A DNA stretch of 41,616 nucleotides from an uncultured Campylobacter sp. (GTDB lineage: Bacteria; Campylobacterota; Campylobacteria; Campylobacterales; Campylobacteraceae): NCBI RefSeq assembly GCF_938045595.1, contig NZ_CALIBB010000256.1, positions 1-41,616 of the forward strand, given 5' to 3'. The position numbers were made by a program, and so were the translations under genes. Below are positions 37,954 through 41,616 of the stretch, one piece after another. Every line of letters starts with the position of its first letter. Within the stretch, counting starts at the first letter, position 1. Below the pieces are notes generated by a model that ran no database searches, was not told where the DNA came from, and saw nothing but the letters and a program-made list of their open reading frames with translations.

Positions 37954-38712
37954 GCTACGCGCCTGTGAGCCGCAGCGCGGGTTAAAATTTTATCGCAGCG
38001 CAAATCGCGCTACGTAAATTAAAATTCTAGCGCATCGCAGATCGTTTCGTGAAAGTTAAAATTTTGATGCGCTATAAATCGCAGCGCAGACTCAAAATTT
38101 CGCCGTTTTGTAAATCGTACCGCATAGGTTAAAATTTCGCCGTGCGAAAATTTAACTCGGCTCGGCGATTTAGAAGCGGCTTCGCAACAACATGCGAGCA
38201 ATAGCGCCTAGCCGTCGTCCGGCGCGCGAAAGTTAAAATTTTACGGGGCAAATGCTGCCTTCCGCCGCCTGGCACGTAAATTTAAAATTTAACGCACAAC
38301 GCCGCCGTACGACTTGAAGCAGCATAGCGCGAGAAAGACGCCGTCGCTTCTTTAAATTTAATAGCGTAAGTCAGATTGCTGTATGTGAGGAATTCCTCGC
38401 GCCGCACGAACTGTCGCCGCGGATTTGAAATTTTAAATTTAGACTGGGGCGCGGATAAAGTGCGCGCGAGGTTAAAATTTAGTGCGCCTCGCAAAGTGCC
38501 ACCGAGTTAAATTTAGTCTAGCCACGCGGCGTAAATTTTAAAATGATTAAATTTCAAGGCGCCGCGAAGCCCGCAAGTCTTTTCCGCGGCAGCCAAAAGC
38601 TCGCAGGCTTTGGAATTTTAAAATTCGAAATTCTAAAATCTGTAAAGCAAGATTTCGGGCCGTATCATTTCGCAGGCGAGATTTTTACCACAAAATTCAG
38701 CGCCACGCAGGA
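37954..38712. other. Long intergenic region holding the 37-bp repeats
   Basis: About 760 bases between murI and the lipoprotein gene. Apart from the repeats at 37981-38160, only scattered AAATTT and GC-rich words; several short frames on either strand lack ribosome sites. Confidence 0.5.
37981..38160. repeat. Degenerate 37-bp tandem repeat, about five units
   Basis: Units begin at 37981, 38018, 38055, 38092 and 38128, each with [GA]TTAAAATTT near the start and AAATCG about 20 bases later, followed by CGC-type words. Spacing is 36-37 bases throughout, but units differ from each other at many positions. Further single TTAAAATTTT words lie at 38233 and 38279. Confidence 0.65.
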
Positions 38713-38971
38713 TTATTTTGTCTTATACGGATTTGTTCCAGAAAAGAACTTTTTACTTTCATTAAATTCATAAGCTTCTTTAGCATTTTTACAGTTTTTA
38801 TAGGCGTTGCTACCCTCCTTTAACTTATCAAAATCGCATTGCTTGAAAACTTTTTCTGCCTCATCGGGATGGTTCTCATAATATTCCAAAGATTTAACCT
38901 CCGTATTATCACAACCAACTAATAAAGCAGCTAACACCCCCCCCCCAGAGGAACATTTTAGGATTTTTCAT
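38713..38971 (-). pseudogene. Phase-variable EexN-like lipoprotein, currently out of frame
   Basis: ATG at 38971 with AAGGAG six bases upstream. The first codons read MKNPKMFLW, then a G10 tract throws the frame off and a stop follows after 20 codons. With nine (or twelve) G the frame continues as GGVLAALLVGC, completing a lipoprotein signal peptide (lipobox LVGC) and a mature part DNTEVKSLEYYENHPDEAEK with two more Cys, resembling EexN/TrbK-type entry-exclusion lipoproteins. A classic contingency gene in the OFF state, not a dead gene. The family call is moderate. Confidence 0.75.
38937..38946 (-). repeat. G10 homopolymer in the lipoprotein signal peptide
   Basis: Ten C on the plus strand (G on the coding strand), between codons 8 and 13 of the lipoprotein. 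Homopolymers of this length are mutable in Campylobacter, which lacks full mismatch repair; a one-base loss restores the frame. Confidence 0.85.
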
Positions 38972-39242
38972 TTCATTCTCCTTGTTTGAAATTTATCGGT
39001 ATTTTACTATCCGTTTACTTTAAAAATTTTAAATTGCGGGCGCACGCGCCGTTTTAACGCGGCTCGTTAAAATTCAGCTTTTAAAATTTGCTCGCGCTTT
39101 TTGAAATTTCGTTTTAAAATTTTACTAGCGCGACGGAATTTTACAGAGTGAAATTCCGCGAGGCGGATTAGAATTTCGCCCAGTAGAATTCCGCATCGCT
39201 GCGGAATTTAAAATTTAAAAGCAAATTTAAAATTTGCGGGAG

Positions 39243-40937
39243 CTACTCCTCTATCTTTTTACCTGCGAACCGCACGAGAGCCCACGTAACGGCAAGCCCC
39301 ATCGGCAGCGCGATCCAGACGCTAAGTCCTAGCGCTACGGGCAGATAGCCCGCCACCACGGCGACCGCGCCGACGGATAGAGCGTAAGGCATCTGCGTCT
39401 TTACGTGCTCGATATGATCGCAGCCCGCGCCCATCGACGAAAGGATCGTGGTATCCGAAATCGGCGAGCAATGATCGCCGAAAATCGCGCCGGTTAGCAC
39501 GCCTGAGATATTTACGATCATATAGGCGTGAAGCGCATCGCCCGAAAGCCCGTAGTGAAGTCCCACGGCGTTTGCCAAAGGTATGGCAAGCGGCATTAAA
39601 ATTCCCATCGTGCCGTAGCTCGTGCCCGTCGAAAAGCTAATGAACGAGCCCAGCACGAAAATCGCTACCGGAAGCAAGAATTTCGGCGTGTTTTGGCTCA
39701 GCATATCGACTAGATAGCGCGACGTGCCGAGCTCCTTGATGACAGAGCTGAGCGACCAGGCAAGCAGCAAGATCACGATCGTGACGATCATCGTCTTCCA
39801 CCCCTTGATCCACGTAGAGATCGCCTCTCTGACGTCAAAAATTTTGCGGTAAACGCTCATAAATATAGACACGACCGTAGCAAGAAGCGCCGCTTGAAAA
39901 AGCGCGACCGACGAGTTCGCGTTGCCGAACGTCGCCTGAAGCGTCGCAAAGCTTAGCGGAGCGGCTTTTGCGGCTGCGAGAGCATCGCCTTCAAGCTTGC
40001 TTAGCCCGCTAAAATAAAAGCTCGCAAACGCGCCGCAGATTAACACTATAAGCGGGATAACGGCGTTTGAAGCTTGCGGCTTGATCCCCTCTTTGGGCTC
40101 TAGCGTTTTATCTTCGAGCTCGGCGATGTTAGAATTTTTAGAGTGGATTTCGCCGCTCGCCGCTCGCCTTTCGGCAGAGAGCATCGGCCCGAAATCTCTA
40201 CGCATGAACGCCACGTAAACCACGAAAGCGAGCATGAAAAGATTGTAGAAGCGATACGGCATGGTTTGCACGAAGATCGAGAAGGCGTTTACGTTTTGCA
40301 CGCCGATCTGATCATATCCCGCTCTTATCAGAGAGACCTCAAGACCTACCCAGGTAGAAATTAGCGCGATACCCGCAATCGGCGCGGCGGTGGCGTCGAT
40401 GATGAAAGCGAGCTTTTCGCGGCTAACTCTAAATTTATCGGTGATCGGCCTCATGACGGGGCCTACGATCAGGGCGTTTGCGTAGTCGTCGAAAAATACG
40501 AAAAGACCCATAACCCATGTTGAAATTTGCGCCGAGATGCCAGTTTTGGCACGCTTGCTAATCCAGAGCGCCACGGCTTTCGTGCCGCCCGTCCTGCTAA
40601 TCAGCGCGACCACGCCGCCGATACAAAGCACCTGCAAAAGTACGCCCGCGTTGCCTTTGCTAGCCATCGAGCCCACCACGCGCGAGACCAGATCCGTAAA
40701 GCTGCCCACAAGCGCAGAGATTGGATTATCACCCACGACTGCAAGCATATAGGTACCGCTAAAAACGCCGATGAAAAGCGATAAAATCACCTCTTTGGTG
40801 ATAAAGGCAAGCGCGATCGCCACGACGGGCGGCACTAGCGTCCAGATGCCGAAAAGCTCGGCATTATGCTGCCTGGTCGCGTCATCCACCGCAAACGCGG
40901 CAACCGATAAAAACATTAGTAATATAATTTTTTTCAT
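39243..40937 (-). CDS. NhaC-family Na+/H+ antiporter
   Basis: 564 residues with about 12 membrane spans after a signal-like N-terminus. Typical blocks: FGIWTLVPPVVAIALAFITK, VFFDDYANALIVGPVMRPIT, DATAAPIAGIALISTWVGLE, SFSTGTSYGTMGILMPLAIP and GAIFGDHCSPISDTTILSSM. Exchanges sodium for protons at the inner membrane. The central cytosolic loop (about 250-280) is charged. Ribosome site GGCGAG; closely follows the short-chain dehydrogenase on the same strand. Confidence 0.92.
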   Translation of the reverse strand: MKKIILLMFLSVAAFAVDDATRQHNAELFGIWTLVPPVVAIALAFITKEVILSLFIGVFSGTYMLAVVGDNPISALVGSFTDLVSRVVGSMASKGNAGVLLQVLCIGGVVALISRTGGTKAVALWISKRAKTGISAQISTWVMGLFVFFDDYANALIVGPVMRPITDKFRVSREKLAFIIDATAAPIAGIALISTWVGLEVSLIRAGYDQIGVQNVNAFSIFVQTMPYRFYNLFMLAFVVYVAFMRRDFGPMLSAERRAASGEIHSKNSNIAELEDKTLEPKEGIKPQASNAVIPLIVLICGAFASFYFSGLSKLEGDALAAAKAAPLSFATLQATFGNANSSVALFQAALLATVVSIFMSVYRKIFDVREAISTWIKGWKTMIVTIVILLLAWSLSSVIKELGTSRYLVDMLSQNTPKFLLPVAIFVLGSFISFSTGTSYGTMGILMPLAIPLANAVGLHYGLSGDALHAYMIVNISGVLTGAIFGDHCSPISDTTILSSMGAGCDHIEHVKTQMPYALSVGAVAVVAGYLPVALGLSVWIALPMGLAVTWALVRFAGKKIEE

Positions 40938-40953
40938 TTTCTCGCCTTAAAAT

Positions 40954-41616
40954 TTAATGCTTCTCGATAAAAAGCCCAGCCCAGCTCTGCTGCGTCGCCA
41001 TCGCCTCTACGACGTTGATATTTACTCGGTGCGGCATCGCTAGGCAGCTTAGCACGATCTGCGCGATATCCTCGGGTAGGATCGCATCGACCCCCTCATA
41101 CACGGCTGCGGCGCGCGCTACGTCGCCCTTAAAGCGCACCTCGCTAAACTCGCTCTTACAGATTCCCGGCGCGATCTCCGTCACGCGGATGCCCGTGCCG
41201 CGCAGGTCGTTGCGGATATTGCGGCTAAACTGCTTGATAAACGCCTTGCTCGCGCCGTAAACGTGGCTGCCCGGATAGGGCCACGCGCCCGCAGTCGAGC
41301 CGAGATTGAAGATATAGCCGCTTTTGCGCGCGATCATTAACGGCAGCACCGCCTTGGTCGAATACAGCACGCCTTTGATATTCGTATCGACCATCGTCTC
41401 CAAATCCTCAACGGGCGTCTGCGCGATCCCCTCAAGCCCGAGCGCGAGGCCCGCATTATTTACGAGCACCTCGACGTCTTTAAAATTTTCAGGCAGCGCA
41501 CTCACGGCGTCAAACACCGCAGCTTTATCGCGAATATCCGCGGCGATAATGTGCGTGTTGCCTAGCTCGCCGGCTAGCTTTTGTAGCCGATCTTTGCGGC
41601 GCCCGAGTGCTATGAT
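40954..41616 (-). CDS. YdfG-type short-chain dehydrogenase, 5' end cut by window
   Basis: Reading frame is open to the window edge (IIALGRRKDRLQKLAGELG at the cut), so the first 10-15 residues including the Gly-rich loop are missing. Visible: NNAGLALGLEG, LGSTAGAWPYPGSHVYGASK with the Ser-Tyr-Lys catalytic residues, EIAPGICKSEFSEVRFKGD, and VNINVVEAMATQQSWAG. This is the pattern of YdfG (3-hydroxy acid / malonic semialdehyde reductase, NADP-dependent). Likely cotranscribed with the antiporter. Confidence 0.9.
   Translation of the reverse strand: MIALGRRKDRLQKLAGELGNTHIIAADIRDKAAVFDAVSALPENFKDVEVLVNNAGLALGLEGIAQTPVEDLETMVDTNIKGVLYSTKAVLPLMIARKSGYIFNLGSTAGAWPYPGSHVYGASKAFIKQFSRNIRNDLRGTGIRVTEIAPGICKSEFSEVRFKGDVARAAAVYEGVDAILPEDIAQIVLSCLAMPHRVNINVVEAMATQQSWAGLFIEKH

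Noticed and set aside
37981..38160. Regularly spaced repeats as a CRISPR array
   Set aside because: Neither a constant repeat nor unique spacers can be defined; whole units drift together, and no cas genes are nearby.
38543..38773. 76-codon plus-strand frame downstream of the 37-bp repeats
   Set aside because: Made largely of genome-typical AAATTT words, overlaps the phase-variable lipoprotein end, no convincing ribosome site.

Overview
The window looks like chromosomal DNA of a Campylobacter (or close Campylobacterota relative) of mid-40s GC by eye. The signs are the AAATTTTAAAATTT word bias, poly-G/C contingency tracts, a Campylobacter-style tRNA-Glu(UUC), and host genes (nfo, murI, an NhaC-family antiporter, a Bcr/CflA efflux pump, a Hcp-like Sel1 protein). 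The species is inference; GC and word use would fit the oral species (gracilis/rectus/showae type) better than C. jejuni.

Positions 1 to about 31264 are one transposable (Mu-like) prophage whose left end lies off the window. The early region (1-9.8 kb) holds an XRE repressor (partial), a near-consensus early promoter with a palindromic operator between its -35 and -10, small regulators, a DDE transposase (MuA), its ATPase partner (MuB), a stand-alone NrdD-tail-like protein, a sigma-region-4-like protein, Gam, an AT-rich membrane protein that looks like cargo, a Rha regulator, GemA/gp16 and an Ogr-like zinc ribbon. Head genes are split by strand. Terminase small and large subunits, portal, MuF and gpG run on the minus strand (15174 to 9817). 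The protease/scaffold, major head protein, tail tube, lysis genes, tail chaperones (with a -1 frameshift site), tape measure and tip proteins run on the plus strand (15348 to 28979). There is no contractile sheath, so a siphovirus-type tail (as in the D3112/B3 type) is likely. The right end (29054-31107) is a small module of its own: an HTH regulator, two operator-like repeats, two unknown genes and a tyrosine recombinase. The probable phage right end (about 31172-31264) has three copies of a transposase-site-like repeat and forms the last codons of the flanking efflux gene.

The most striking object is a compact RNA gene at 10362-10490: a perfect TTGACA-N17-TATAAT promoter followed within a few bases by a tRNA-like cloverleaf. 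The cloverleaf has a canonical acceptor stem and T arm but a shortened anticodon arm, and the gene ends in a terminator-like outer stem. It lies antisense between the MuF gene and gpG. The MuF protein carries a C-terminal extension resembling the BECR (barnase/EndoU/colicin E5-D/RelE) nuclease toxins. That places a tRNA mimic where the immunity gene of a MuF toxin would be expected, and suggests an RNA decoy antitoxin (hypothesis). A second candidate system is a 17-bp perfect inverted repeat flanking two convergent small genes just downstream of the early promoter, a possible invertible switch.

Positions 31265-41616 are host chromosome: efflux pump and RIO/WaaP-like kinase, tRNA-Glu, lipoprotein, endonuclease IV, Hcp-like Sel1 protein with a G8 tract in its promoter region, glutamate racemase with a large insertion, a 37-bp degenerate tandem repeat, a phase-variable lipoprotein frameshifted by a G10 tract, an NhaC-family antiporter and a YdfG-type short-chain dehydrogenase cut by the window end.
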